Shown in pieces: positions 1 through 6,786 of a stretch of 23,687 nucleotides of DNA. The notes below the pieces were generated by a model. The model saw only the letters and a list, made by a program, of their open reading frames with translations. It did no database searches and was not told the DNA's origin. Position numbers and translations under genes: made by a program. Positions within the stretch are counted from its first letter, which is position 1. Each line of letters opens with the position of its first letter. The stretch is from an uncultured Clostridia bacterium (GTDB lineage: Bacteria; Bacillota; Clostridia; Christensenellales; Aristaeellaceae), in NCBI GenBank assembly GCA_934670175.1, contig CAKUOX010000035.1, positions 1 to 23,687 of the forward strand. The letters are read 5' to 3'.

Positions 1-2
1 AT

Positions 3-77
3 GGTGCCATAGCCAAGTGGTAAGGCAAAGGTCTGCAAAACCTTCATTCCCCGGTCCGAATCCGGGTGGCACCTCCA
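3..77 (+). tRNA. tRNA-Cys (GCA)
   Basis: A full cloverleaf can be drawn. The 7-bp acceptor stem pairs 3-9 with 67-73, the anticodon loop reads CTGCAAA with anticodon GCA, and the T arm is intact. The discriminator base is T (74), the known identity base for tRNA-Cys. The 3' CCA (75-77) is encoded in the DNA. The gene starts at the very edge of the window, so its promoter is not visible. Confidence 0.96.
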
Positions 78-83
78 AAATTT

Positions 84-116
84 GAGCGTTTCGTGTAAGC
101 GGAGCGCTCGTTTTTT
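84..116 (+). terminator. Probable terminator after tRNA-Cys
   Basis: A short 5-bp stem (84-88 with 105-109) is followed by G and six T residues at 111-116. It lies 7 nt past the tRNA CCA end. The stem is weak but the position and T run fit. Confidence 0.5.
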
Positions 117-415
117 GGTTCTTTGTCAAATGTAGGGGTGTGCCCTCGAAGCGGGTAGAATCCTTACCCTGAAAGCGCTGAAGTTTCTGAAGCCGAAGGC
201 GAGGCGTTTGAGGGTTTTAAATGGTATTTGCAGTCTAAGGCCGGAAGCTGTTCAGGCATCTCTACTGTATTGATTTCTGGAAACTACAAACATTTATTCT
301 GGACGATGCTGAGCGTCTAGAACCATATCTTGCCTTCCAATATTTACGTCTTTCATTACACTTTATTTACAACGAATCCTGAAAATATTTTTTTGAGAAA
401 ATGGCAGAAAAGGTA
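117..415. other. Gene-free stretch between the two tRNA genes
   Basis: No intact gene is visible between the tRNA-Cys terminator and the tRNA-Ala promoter. A short open frame runs from 159 to the stop at 318-320 on the plus strand and reads ...SEAEGEAFEGFKWYLQSKAG... It has a protein-like composition but no start codon and no ribosome binding site. I do not recognise it. It may be a remnant of an accessory gene, which would match the integrase relic nearby. Confidence 0.3.
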
Positions 416-444
416 TTTACAAATCCAATTGCATGTGCTATAAT
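416..444 (+). promoter_or_regulatory. Promoter of tRNA-Ala
   Basis: The -35 box TTTACA (416-421) and the perfect -10 box TATAAT (439-444) are separated by exactly 17 bp. The -10 box also carries an upstream TG extension (436-437). Transcription would start near 451, shortly before the tRNA at 468. Confidence 0.85.
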
Positions 445-467
445 ATATTTCGTTCCTGAGAGAACAT

Positions 468-544
468 GGGGCATTAGCTCAGTTGGCTAGAGCGCTACAC
501 TGGCAGTGTAGAGGTCACGAGTTCGAGTCTCGTATGCTCCACCA
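468..544 (+). tRNA. tRNA-Ala (GGC)
   Basis: The cloverleaf is complete. The acceptor stem begins GGGGCAT and contains the G3:U70 wobble pair that marks alanine tRNAs. The anticodon loop reads CTGGCAG, giving anticodon GGC. The discriminator is A (541) and CCA is encoded at 542-544. A decayed integrase lies about 125 bp beyond its 3' end, so this tRNA may have been an integration site. Confidence 0.97.
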
Positions 545-550
545 GAATTT

Positions 551-583
551 CCGTCTGATATGCACAGTATCAGGCGGTTTTTT
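551..583 (+). terminator. Rho-independent terminator of tRNA-Ala
   Basis: A 10-bp stem (551-560 with 568-577, one G-U pair) with a 7-nt loop is followed directly by six T residues (578-583). It begins 6 nt after the tRNA CCA end. Confidence 0.9.
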
Positions 584-670
584 GGGTATAATGTACAGTG
601 CACCCGAATTACATGATGTTTTCGTAAATATATGTGGCTGGTGTGCGGCTGCGCTGCACAAAATCGTCTG

Positions 671-935
671 TTATGTGGCGTTGGAGCCCCCTAAGCCAAG
701 GTAGTCCGTCAGCGTTTCCTTATGTGCGTCAAGCTGTCGCGCTTCGATTTTAGCATAAACGTTCATAGTGATCTTAATATCCGCGTGCCCCATGATGTAT
801 TGTAGCGTCTTCGGTTCAAATCCTGCCGCGGCCTGCATTTGTTGCATAGGTGCTTAGGAATACAAGCGCTGATACTTCAGGCAATCCTATTTGCTTGCGC
901 ATACGGCCCAAAAGAACAATTTGTATAAGTTACCG
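671..935 (-). pseudogene. Remnant of a tyrosine-family integrase (C-terminal part)
   Basis: Reading the minus strand to the stop at 671-673 gives a typical integrase C-terminus containing GFEPKTLQYIMGHADIKITM and then NVYAKIEARQL. The IMGHADI...TMNVYAK pattern includes the conserved His and catalytic Tyr of tyrosine recombinases. Just upstream the reading jumps to another frame, which gives GLPEVSALVF and then LSTYATN. This matches the usual ...HDLRHTYATN box but has lost a residue. Stop codons and at least one frameshift break the gene, and the N-terminal catalytic part and core-binding domain are missing. It is therefore a dead relic. Its position behind tRNA-Ala suggests an old integrated element that inserted at the tRNA and was then mostly lost. 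I found no obvious second copy of the tRNA 3' end to act as the other attachment site. Confidence 0.8.
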
Positions 936-1023
936 CCGATCAAAAGCGTGGAGGTTTTAAATACTGGTACGGAGACCAGGCTACCATAATGCTGACAATA
1001 GAGGCTGATCGGCAAAAGGAATG

Positions 1024-1054
1024 CCCCGAAACGGCGGCAAGCGCCGCTTCGGGG
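1024..1054 (-). terminator. Probable terminator hairpin after yjdF
   Basis: A long GC-rich stem pairs 1024-1036 with 1042-1054 around a 5-nt loop. It begins 12 nt past the yjdF stop codon on the minus strand. The T-rich tail on that strand is poor (CATTCCTTTT), so the terminator call is moderate. Confidence 0.5.
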
Positions 1055-1066
1055 CGCGGGGCATTT

Positions 1067-1474
1067 TCAGTGACCGCGATGCTTTTCCCTTCGCTTTTCC
1101 TGCCTGAGCAGGAATTTGCGCGCCGCTTCGGCCTCATCGCGTGTCTTGCGTTCCGCCTTACGCAGCGCGGCATTTTGCTCGCGTGCAAGCTGAAGCGCCT
1201 GCTGCGAGCGCGTGCCGGTACCGGCGCTGACTGCGTCGGCAGCCTGGCGCTGGCGGCGCTTGGGATTGCGCGCGGCGATTTTTTCGCGCCCGGCCTCTAT
1301 GGGAGGCGAGAATTCGAGCTTCGCAAATTGGGTCAACACCCATTCAAGCACCTCTGCGTCGCTCGGCTCGGGGCCGAACACATGCTTTACGGCGGTGAGT
1401 GCATCGCCATTGCGCCGCTCTGCCAACGCTGCGAAGAAGGTTCCGTCAAAGAAAATGGTGACCGTGACCGACAT
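1067..1474 (-). CDS. yjdF: YjdF family protein (DUF2992)
   Basis: This 135-residue protein matches the YjdF/DUF2992 family along its whole length. It starts with a short beta segment (MSVTVTIFFDGTFFAAL), followed by the family hallmark HVFGPEPSDAEV (residues 31-42), the NPKRRQRQAA box (70-79), and a long, highly charged C-terminal helix rich in Lys, Arg and Glu. The molecular function of YjdF is unknown. In other Bacillota the gene is controlled by the yjdF riboswitch, which senses azaaromatic compounds, so a role in handling such molecules is suspected. I chose the ATG at 1474 because an AGGAGG lies 8 nt upstream and homologues begin this way. The same frame stays open further upstream to 1753, but that stretch runs through the structured leader. 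The gene is monocistronic and diverges from the secreted protein at 1784. Confidence 0.88.
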   Translation of the reverse strand: MSVTVTIFFDGTFFAALAERRNGDALTAVKHVFGPEPSDAEVLEWVLTQFAKLEFSPPIEAGREKIAARNPKRRQRQAADAVSAGTGTRSQQALQLAREQNAALRKAERKTRDEAEAARKFLLRQEKRREKHRGH

Positions 1475-1482
1475 GGGGCATT

Positions 1483-1605
1483 CCTCCTGTGCGCCGGGTG
1501 ATATTTGATCGGCGGACGACCCCACAGGAGGGAGGGTTACTGACGGCGCACGCGCCGCGTCCGGACTACCTACCGGACTGTGTTTTTCCGATCTATCCGG
1601 CAGGT
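1483..1605 (-). promoter_or_regulatory. Structured leader of yjdF, probable yjdF-type riboswitch
   Basis: Read on the minus strand, the leader first forms a 10-bp stem (1596-1605 with 1568-1577, one G-U pair). Next comes a GC-rich hairpin (around 1542-1561). Last is a perfect 9-bp stem pairing 1523-1531 with 1483-1491. The 3' arm of this last stem contains the AGGAGG ribosome binding site of yjdF, so folding would hide the site and block translation. The yjdF family is known to be preceded by the yjdF (azaaromatic-sensing) riboswitch, and the layout fits a translation-controlling version. The assignment rests on gene context and visible pairing. I could not compare the sequence with the family consensus. 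Confidence 0.65.
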
Positions 1606-1679
1606 CTATTTTATCAGAAACGGTGGATCGAAGCAAGCACCGGCGAACGGCTTTCGCACAAACACATCGGAGGGCCTGC

Positions 1680-1708
1680 TTGACATATTCATGCACATAT
1701 ATTACAAT
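1680..1708 (+). promoter_or_regulatory. Promoter for the secreted-protein gene at 1784
   Basis: A perfect TTGACA (1680-1685) and a TACAAT (1703-1708) are separated by 17 bp. Transcription would start near 1715, giving a leader of about 70 nt. The promoter sits upstream of the yjdF leader and faces away from it. Confidence 0.85.
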
Positions 1709-1783
1709 ATCGAAAAGCTGTTGAGTGAAATAAGAGAACATTTCTGAAAGCACCTATGTTGAAACGTTTGAAAGGAGTACTTG

Positions 1784-2290
1784 ATGATGAGAAGTAGATG
1801 CATTTCGGTAATTCTAGTTTTGGCCATGCTTTTTACCTTTGCTTACGCAGATGAAAGCAAAATTGAGCTTGCACCTTACAGCCTTCACGATGTTTCGAAG
1901 ATCAGAGACGCGCTTAATCTGTTCTTAATAGATGATGACATCAATGTTGGCGGTGATGATATGCGCGGGCAGTGGTATGCGTCGAGAGAGGCGGGTTTGT
2001 CCGTCAAATGTAACGTATACGGCGAGATCGTCGATATAACGATAGGGGCAGGCGGCGGAGAATATAGCCTGTTCGGAATATCGCTGGGCATGACCCCTTT
2101 TGAAGCAAAAGAGGCGCTGCATGCCTACTGCGGCCCAAATGCGATCTTGATTGGATATGAAGAGTGGAATGAACAGACCATGTATTCTGAGTTTGAGTAT
2201 GACGAGGCGCATCCGGATCTGTACTATGGTGATTTGAGCGTTTCTATCGACAATGGCGTGATTACAGAAATAAACCAGTACTACCTCTGA
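1784..2290 (+). CDS. Small secreted protein of unknown function
   Basis: The 168-residue product begins with a basic start (MMRSR), a hydrophobic stretch (about residues 6-19) and an AYA-DE signal peptidase I cleavage motif near residue 22, so it is likely exported. The mature part is acidic. It contains a FGISLGMTPFEAKEAL segment of the kind seen in small extracytoplasmic proteins of Bacillota, where 'SLGM' begins a short helical unit. There is no lipobox and no further membrane segment. AAAGGAG (1771-1777) lies 6 nt before the ATG at 1784 and 9 nt before the ATG at 1787; the in-frame TTG at 1781 is too close to it. A strong promoter precedes the gene and no obvious operon partner follows. 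I do not recognise the family. Confidence 0.75.
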   Translation: MMRSRCISVILVLAMLFTFAYADESKIELAPYSLHDVSKIRDALNLFLIDDDINVGGDDMRGQWYASREAGLSVKCNVYGEIVDITIGAGGGEYSLFGISLGMTPFEAKEALHAYCGPNAILIGYEEWNEQTMYSEFEYDEAHPDLYYGDLSVSIDNGVITEINQYYL

Positions 2291-2512
2291 GGATAAAAAC
2301 GCTTTGAGACGTGGCTTGTATCGGCAGGCGTCCATGAATGGGTCACATACAGGTGTGCGGCGCAAGAGCGATTATTTCGCTACTTTGTCAGTGTTCCTGT
2401 TTTTCTGCCAGTTTCCAGATCTCGCGCAGACACATTCAAACCGCAAAAGCGAGGTCATGGAACGGTACTGAGAGCATCAGAGGTCGGGTCACCCTCTTGA
2501 AATGTGGATTTA
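2291..2512. other. Non-coding gap before the aminopeptidase operon
   Basis: No open frame here has both a start with a ribosome binding site and protein-like composition. A T-box was considered, but the conserved core was not found. The stretch may include the 3' end of the upstream transcript and the start of the hairpin leader that follows. Confidence 0.3.
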
Positions 2513-2557
2513 CCTCCTGCCGCGGCATTCATATTGCGCAGGAGGCCGCTTTTTTTA
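2513..2557 (+). terminator. Hairpin with T run, with two competing folds
   Basis: An 8-bp stem (2513-2520 with 2538-2545) is followed by CCGC and eight T residues (2550-2557). A second, overlapping stem pairs 2522-2526 with 2545-2549 and abuts the T run directly. The two stems cannot form together. The simplest reading is a terminator for transcription coming from the left. The alternative pairing also allows an attenuator. Confidence 0.5.
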
Positions 2558-2623
2558 TTGTCCATTGCAAGGACGATCCATCCAGCCACGGCAGACGTTT
2601 TTTGCATTTTCGAACTCAAAAAG

Positions 2624-2653
2624 TTGCCAGAGCGGGCGAAGTTGTGGTAGAAT
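2624..2653 (+). promoter_or_regulatory. Promoter of the aminopeptidase operon
   Basis: A TTGCCA box (2624-2629) and a TAGAAT box (2648-2653) are 18 bp apart. The predicted start near 2660 leaves a leader of about 75 nt before the ATG at 2734. Confidence 0.65.
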
Positions 2654-2733
2654 AAAAAATAAGAGCAGAGACGTGTCCGCGTATGGCGGGCACGGAAATC
2701 ATACGAACGCCAATTGGCAGGAAGGCAGATAAT

Positions 2734-3846
2734 ATGGATCCGAGAATTGAAAAGCTGGCGCGCACGCTGATCCGTTTTTCCACGAAGGTGCAGCCGGGCG
2801 AAAACATACTGATACAGGCGCGCAACGAGCGCGATGAGCTGGTGCGTGCGCTGGTGCGCGAAACCTACGCGGTGGGCGGGCGTCCGTTCGTATGGCTGAA
2901 CAGCACGTCGGTAGAGCGCGAGCTGGCAATGGGCTATACGCCCGAGCAGCTGGAGCTGCGCGCCGAGGCAGACGCGCTGCTGATGAGCAAAATGCAGGCG
3001 TATATCGGCTATACCGCTATTGAAAATGATTCGGAAATGGGCGATGTGCCGCCCGAGCGCATGGAGCTGTGCTCCCGCATTTACGACGAACGGGTGCATG
3101 GGCAGATTCGCGTGCCCAAGACGCGCTGGTGCGTGCTGCGCTATCCCACGCCGGCCATGGCGCAGGCAGCGGGTATGAGCCTGGAGGGCTTCCGCGATTT
3201 CTTCTTCGATGTGTGCACGATGGATTATTCACGCATGGATCGGGCGATGGATCCGCTGAAGGAGTTGATGGAGCGCACGGATCGCGTGCATATCGTGGGC
3301 CCGGGCACAGATCTGCGCTTTTCCATCAAGGGGCTTCCGGCGATCAAGTGCGCGGGCGAAGCGAACATACCGGATGGCGAAATCTATTCCGCGCCGGTGC
3401 GCGACAGCGTGAACGGCGTGATCACCTATAACACGCCCTCGCTGATGGACGGCTTCACCTTCGAGAATATTCGCCTGGAATTCAAGGACGGCAAGATCGT
3501 GAATGCGGCGGCCAACGATACCGAGCGCATCAACAAAACATTTGACATGGACGAGGGTGCGCGCTATGTGGGCGAGTTCGCCATCGGGGTCAATCCCTAT
3601 ATCGTGAAGCCAATGAAGAATACGCTGTTCGACGAAAAGATCATGGGCTCCTTCCACTTTACGCCCGGCGCGAGCTACGACGACTGCTTCAATGGCAACC
3701 GTTCCGCGCTGCACTGGGATCTGGTGTGCATTCAGACAGCGGCGTGCGGCGGCGGCGAAATGTATTTCGACGATGTGCTCGTGCGCAGGGACGGCCGTTT
3801 TGTGCTGCCGGAGCTGGAATGCCTGAATCCGGAGAATCTGAAATAA
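2734..3846 (+). CDS. Aminopeptidase, peptidase family M29
   Basis: The 370-residue product is a cytoplasmic, metal-dependent aminopeptidase of the M29 family (AmpS/PepS/aminopeptidase T), which releases N-terminal residues from peptides. The expected metal and catalytic residues are visible: Glu in GEANIPDGE (E209/E216), Glu in YVGEFAIG (E281), His and Tyr in FHFTPGASY (H308, Y315), and the HWD pair (H327, D329). The length is slightly below the usual 400-415 residues. The open frame extends upstream to 2683, but I chose the ATG at 2734. An AGGAAGG lies 8 nt before it, and MDPRIEKLARTLI is where homologues begin. It is the first gene of an operon; the NYN gene starts 12 nt after its stop. No link between peptidase and RNase functions is established for this arrangement. 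Confidence 0.93.
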   Translation: MDPRIEKLARTLIRFSTKVQPGENILIQARNERDELVRALVRETYAVGGRPFVWLNSTSVERELAMGYTPEQLELRAEADALLMSKMQAYIGYTAIENDSEMGDVPPERMELCSRIYDERVHGQIRVPKTRWCVLRYPTPAMAQAAGMSLEGFRDFFFDVCTMDYSRMDRAMDPLKELMERTDRVHIVGPGTDLRFSIKGLPAIKCAGEANIPDGEIYSAPVRDSVNGVITYNTPSLMDGFTFENIRLEFKDGKIVNAAANDTERINKTFDMDEGARYVGEFAIGVNPYIVKPMKNTLFDEKIMGSFHFTPGASYDDCFNGNRSALHWDLVCIQTAACGGGEMYFDDVLVRRDGRFVLPELECLNPENLK

Positions 3847-3858
3847 GGGGATAGTGGC

Positions 3859-4836
3859 GTGGGAAAATCCAATTTTGCGGTATTTGTTGATTTGGAAAAC
3901 GCGGGCGGCAAGGAGAGCATGCTGCGCTCGATCATTGAAAAGGTAAAGATCCGCGGCGATATATTGCTGGGCAAGGTGTACGGTTATACGGACCGCTACT
4001 CCGACCTGAAGCAGTGCCTGCTGTCCAATACCTTTCAGGTGGTGCCGTCGCTGCGCTATGGCAAGAATCAGAAGAACAATCTGGACATTACGCTGGTGAT
4101 CGACGCGATGGAGGTTGCCTACACCAACCCGCTGATCGACAGCTTCTGCATCGTATCCGGCGACAGCGACTATACGCCGCTGGTGGGCCGGCTCAAGAGC
4201 ATGGGCAAGTTCATTTTGGGCATTTCGCGTTCGGAAGCGGCCAGCGGTATCTTTATCAACGCCTGTTCGGAATTTGTGTTTCTGGAATCCGTGGCGGCGC
4301 AGCAGCCCAAGAAGAACAAGCGCAGCAGCGAGCGCCAGAGCGACGGTGATTTGAACGAGCTGATCCAGCAGGTGGAGACCATTGTGGAGGATCAGGAGCA
4401 GCAGCAGATGTACGCCAGCGAGCTGAAGGATACGCTGATGCGTCTGCGTCCGGATTTCAGCGAACGCAGCTTCGGCTGTTCTACCTTCGGCAAGCTCATC
4501 GCGCTGATCTCCTCGAAGTCCGAGAAGCTGAGCAGCTGGACGGAGCAGTCTTCGCTGATGATCGGCCTTTCCACAGCCGAGGAAAACGAGAGCAAGCTGG
4601 ACAAATCCAACTGGATTCCGGCGTTCACGGCGGCGCTCGACCGCTTCAAGAGCGAGGGCTTCGAGCGCGTGAATCCGTCGATTCTGAAATCGACCATAGT
4701 GAACGATTACCCGGGCTTCGAAGAGCGGCAGATCGGCTTCAAGCGCTTTTCAGATGTGATGAAGGCGCTGGAAAAGCAGGGACTGCTGGTGGTGGAAATG
4801 GACGAACAGCACACGATGCTGCTGAAGATCTGCTGA
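3859..4836 (+). CDS. NYN-domain protein with two LOTUS/OST-HTH-like domains
   Basis: The first 150 residues form a NYN (PIN-like) domain of the LabA/DUF88 type. The predicted metal-binding acidic residues are visible: D11 in FVDLENA, D76 and D82 in LDITLVIDAME, D102 and D104 in VSGDSDY. After a charged, Gln-rich linker (about 150-165), two winged-helix segments follow at about 165-225 and 255-320. Each has the pattern of an OST-HTH/LOTUS domain (helix, S/N-x-L-K, P-x-F, GF-x-F-x-x-hydrophobic). Proteins with this build are thought to be RNA-binding nucleases; the substrate is unknown. Translation starts at GTG 3859, with AGGGG 8 nt upstream overlapping the end of the aminopeptidase gene. The EEP gene follows 18 nt after the stop, so the three genes are co-transcribed. 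Confidence 0.9.
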   Translation: MGKSNFAVFVDLENAGGKESMLRSIIEKVKIRGDILLGKVYGYTDRYSDLKQCLLSNTFQVVPSLRYGKNQKNNLDITLVIDAMEVAYTNPLIDSFCIVSGDSDYTPLVGRLKSMGKFILGISRSEAASGIFINACSEFVFLESVAAQQPKKNKRSSERQSDGDLNELIQQVETIVEDQEQQQMYASELKDTLMRLRPDFSERSFGCSTFGKLIALISSKSEKLSSWTEQSSLMIGLSTAEENESKLDKSNWIPAFTAALDRFKSEGFERVNPSILKSTIVNDYPGFEERQIGFKRFSDVMKALEKQGLLVVEMDEQHTMLLKIC

Positions 4837-4854
4837 TGGAGGCGCGATGGGGAG

Positions 4855-5925
4855 ATGAAAAAATTGCTGACGGTTTTGCTGATCGTGCTGCTGGTTGTGG
4901 TGCTGGCGGTGGGCGTTTATGTGGCCTACGTTTTTCTGGATTACAGCCGGATCGAGGATCATCAGGCGCTTGAGATCACCCAGCGCACGCAGGGCGAGCT
5001 GCCCCAGGGGCATGCACTCAAAATAACGAGCTGGAACGTGGGCTTCGGCGCGTACAGTGAAGATTATTCGTTTTTCATGGACGGCGGCAGCGAATCGCGC
5101 GCCTATTCTGCGGACGCCGCGCGCGGCAATATCCAGTATGCGATCGACTTTATCGCCGCCGAGAATGCCGACCTGATGCTCTTTCAGGAGGTGGATTTTG
5201 ATTCCACGCGCAGCTACCATGTGGATGAGCGCGCAATGATCGAGGACGCCTTTGCGCAGCGCTTTTCATCGGATTTCGCAGTGAATTATCATTCGAGCTA
5301 TTTGCTCTATCCGATCCTTAAGCCGCACGGCGCGTCCAACAGCGGCATACTCACGCTTTCGAGCGCGCGCATCGACGCCGCGGAGCGCCGCAGCCTGCCC
5401 ATTGAGGGCGGCTTCAGAAAGTTTCTGGATCTGGATCGCTGCTACAGCGTGAGCCGCATTCCCGTATCTGGCGGGCGCACGCTTTGCCTGTTCAACCTGC
5501 ATCTCTCCGCCTATACGGCGGATGGCAGCATTGCCACGCAGCAGCTTGAATTGCTGCTTCAGGACATGCAGCAGGAGCGCGACGCGGGCAATTATGTGAT
5601 TGCCGGCGGCGACTTCAACAAGGACATCTGGGGCGATTCCGGTGCGATCATGGGCGTGCCGGGGCAGAATTACAGCTGGGCGCAGCCGTTCCCTACGGCG
5701 CTGTTGCCCGAAGGCTTCACGCTGGTGGATTCGCTGGATGCGGCGCACCCGGTGGCCAGCTGCCGCGATACCGGCGCGCCGTATGTGAAGGGCGAAACCT
5801 ATGAGGTGACGCTGGATGCGTTCATCGTGTCGGATAATATTTCCGTGCAGCGCTGCGCAGTGCTGGATTCGGGCTTTAAGTCGACAGACCATAACCCGAT
5901 CATGATGGAATTCGTGCTGGAATAA
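4855..5925 (+). CDS. Membrane-anchored endonuclease/exonuclease/phosphatase family protein
   Basis: The 356-residue product has one N-terminal hydrophobic segment (about residues 4-28), which should anchor it with the catalytic domain outside the cytoplasm. The EEP fold motifs appear in order: SWNVGF (N61), LFQEVDFDS (E112), NLHLS (H216), GGDFNKD (D253, N255), TLDAFI (D321) and STDHNPI (D345, H346). All residues needed for metal-dependent phosphodiester or phosphomonoester hydrolysis are present. The substrate could be nucleic acid, a phospholipid head group or a sugar phosphate and cannot be read from the sequence. The nearest good ribosome binding site is GGAGG at 4838-4842, 12 nt from the ATG, a somewhat long spacing. 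A tiny ATG-GGG-AGA-TGA frame overlaps the start. It is the last gene of the operon, ending before a strong terminator. Confidence 0.88.
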   Translation: MKKLLTVLLIVLLVVVLAVGVYVAYVFLDYSRIEDHQALEITQRTQGELPQGHALKITSWNVGFGAYSEDYSFFMDGGSESRAYSADAARGNIQYAIDFIAAENADLMLFQEVDFDSTRSYHVDERAMIEDAFAQRFSSDFAVNYHSSYLLYPILKPHGASNSGILTLSSARIDAAERRSLPIEGGFRKFLDLDRCYSVSRIPVSGGRTLCLFNLHLSAYTADGSIATQQLELLLQDMQQERDAGNYVIAGGDFNKDIWGDSGAIMGVPGQNYSWAQPFPTALLPEGFTLVDSLDAAHPVASCRDTGAPYVKGETYEVTLDAFIVSDNISVQRCAVLDSGFKSTDHNPIMMEFVLE

Positions 5926-5945
5926 GCCCATAGTCCATATAATGC

Positions 5946-5981
5946 AAAAAAGGCTCTGGAAGTGTTTTCCAGAGCCTTTTT
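5946..5981. terminator. Bidirectional Rho-independent terminator
   Basis: A perfect 10-bp stem (5952-5961 with 5967-5976) has a run of A residues on its left and five T residues on its right. It therefore works for the EEP operon on the plus strand and for the convergent regulator operon, whose last stop is at 6085, on the minus strand. Confidence 0.9.
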
Positions 5982-6084
5982 GAGGTACAGGAATCGGGCA
6001 AAACCATTCCAGCTGGCGCTGCTGGAGTATACCTTGCGGGCAGCGGCGCGCAACGGAAGCACGTCGACAATCTTATACGGGTAT

Positions 6085-6786
6085 TTACAGATTGCGCACC
6101 AGCCGCACGCAGCGGCCGAGGATCTTCACCTCCGGCGCAGGCGCGATCACGGATTCAAATTCGCGGTCGAAGGCCTGCATTTGCAGGCGCATGCCGTCCA
6201 TTTTAAGCGTTTTGCGCACCAGCCGGCGCCCCTTGTATTCGATCAGCATCAGCGCGCCGTCCACTGCGCGGTTGTCCGGTACGGTCAGGAGCATATCGCC
6301 TGCGTGCACGCGAAAGCCGCGCAGGCTGTCGTCCGCCATGCGGTAGTAGAGCACCTTGTCGGGCGCGCCGCCCTCGATCTTGCCGCCGACAATCGGCGTG
6401 AGGATGTGGTCGATCACCACGCCGTTTTCATCCATGATCGGCACACGGCGCACCACGCCGCCCAGCGCGTCCAGCCAGGCGTCCGTAGATTCATTGATCT
6501 GTTTCTGCTGCTCAGCGCTGGCGTTTTCCACCGGCAGCACATAGGCGCGCGGGCGCGGGCGCAGCTTCACCTCCGGCTCGGCGGCAGCTTCCAGTTCGGC
6601 CGAGACAGGCCCCTGCGCGCCCAGAATCTTCAGGATGCGCTGCGCCTGATCATCGGATACGATGCGCCGGCCGGACTCGATGTCCTTGATGACGCCTTCC
6701 GACATGCCGCATTTCTTGCCAAGCGCCTTCTCAGTCATTTTTGCGTTGAGGCGCGCCTTTCTGATGGTATCTCCCAAACGGCTCAT
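6085..6786 (-). CDS. XRE-family regulator with an S24/LexA-like C-terminal domain
   Basis: The 233-residue product starts with a Cro/CI-type helix-turn-helix (about residues 4-56; KMTEKALGKKCGMSEGVIKD). A linker rich in Ala, Pro and Glu follows, then a C-terminal domain (about 108-230) resembling the S24/LexA fold: YRMADDSLRGFRVHAGDMLL corresponds to the 'GDSM..GI..GD' block, and RLVRKTL to the strand with the catalytic Lys. S154 and K192 are 38 residues apart, close to the LexA spacing. The usual Ala-Gly cleavage site is not obvious, so self-cleavage is uncertain. Its ATG overlaps the stop of the L,D-transpeptidase gene by 4 nt (ATGA), which implies translational coupling. It may respond to envelope or DNA stress. 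No phage genes lie nearby, so it looks like a resident chromosomal regulator. Confidence 0.85.
   Translation of the reverse strand: MSRLGDTIRKARLNAKMTEKALGKKCGMSEGVIKDIESGRRIVSDDQAQRILKILGAQGPVSAELEAAAEPEVKLRPRPRAYVLPVENASAEQQKQINESTDAWLDALGGVVRRVPIMDENGVVIDHILTPIVGGKIEGGAPDKVLYYRMADDSLRGFRVHAGDMLLTVPDNRAVDGALMLIEYKGRRLVRKTLKMDGMRLQMQAFDREFESVIAPAPEVKILGRCVRLVRNL

Noticed and set aside
483..704. A 73-codon frame starting inside tRNA-Ala
   Set aside because: It overlaps the tRNA and its terminator and has no ribosome binding site.
1560..1605. Similarity of the CCGGTAGGTAG segment in the yjdF leader to the end of c-di-GMP-I riboswitches
   Set aside because: The rest of the c-di-GMP-I core is absent, and the downstream gene points to the yjdF class instead.
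1606..1640. Minus-strand promoter for yjdF using TAAAAT (complement of 1608-1613) and TTGCTT
   Set aside because: The resulting start would fall inside the first stem of the leader and cut it, so the true promoter probably lies further upstream.
2450..2557. Possible T-box leader upstream of the aminopeptidase operon
   Set aside because: The conserved T-box core sequence and a specifier loop are not seen, and the downstream gene is not an aminoacyl-tRNA synthetase or amino-acid gene.
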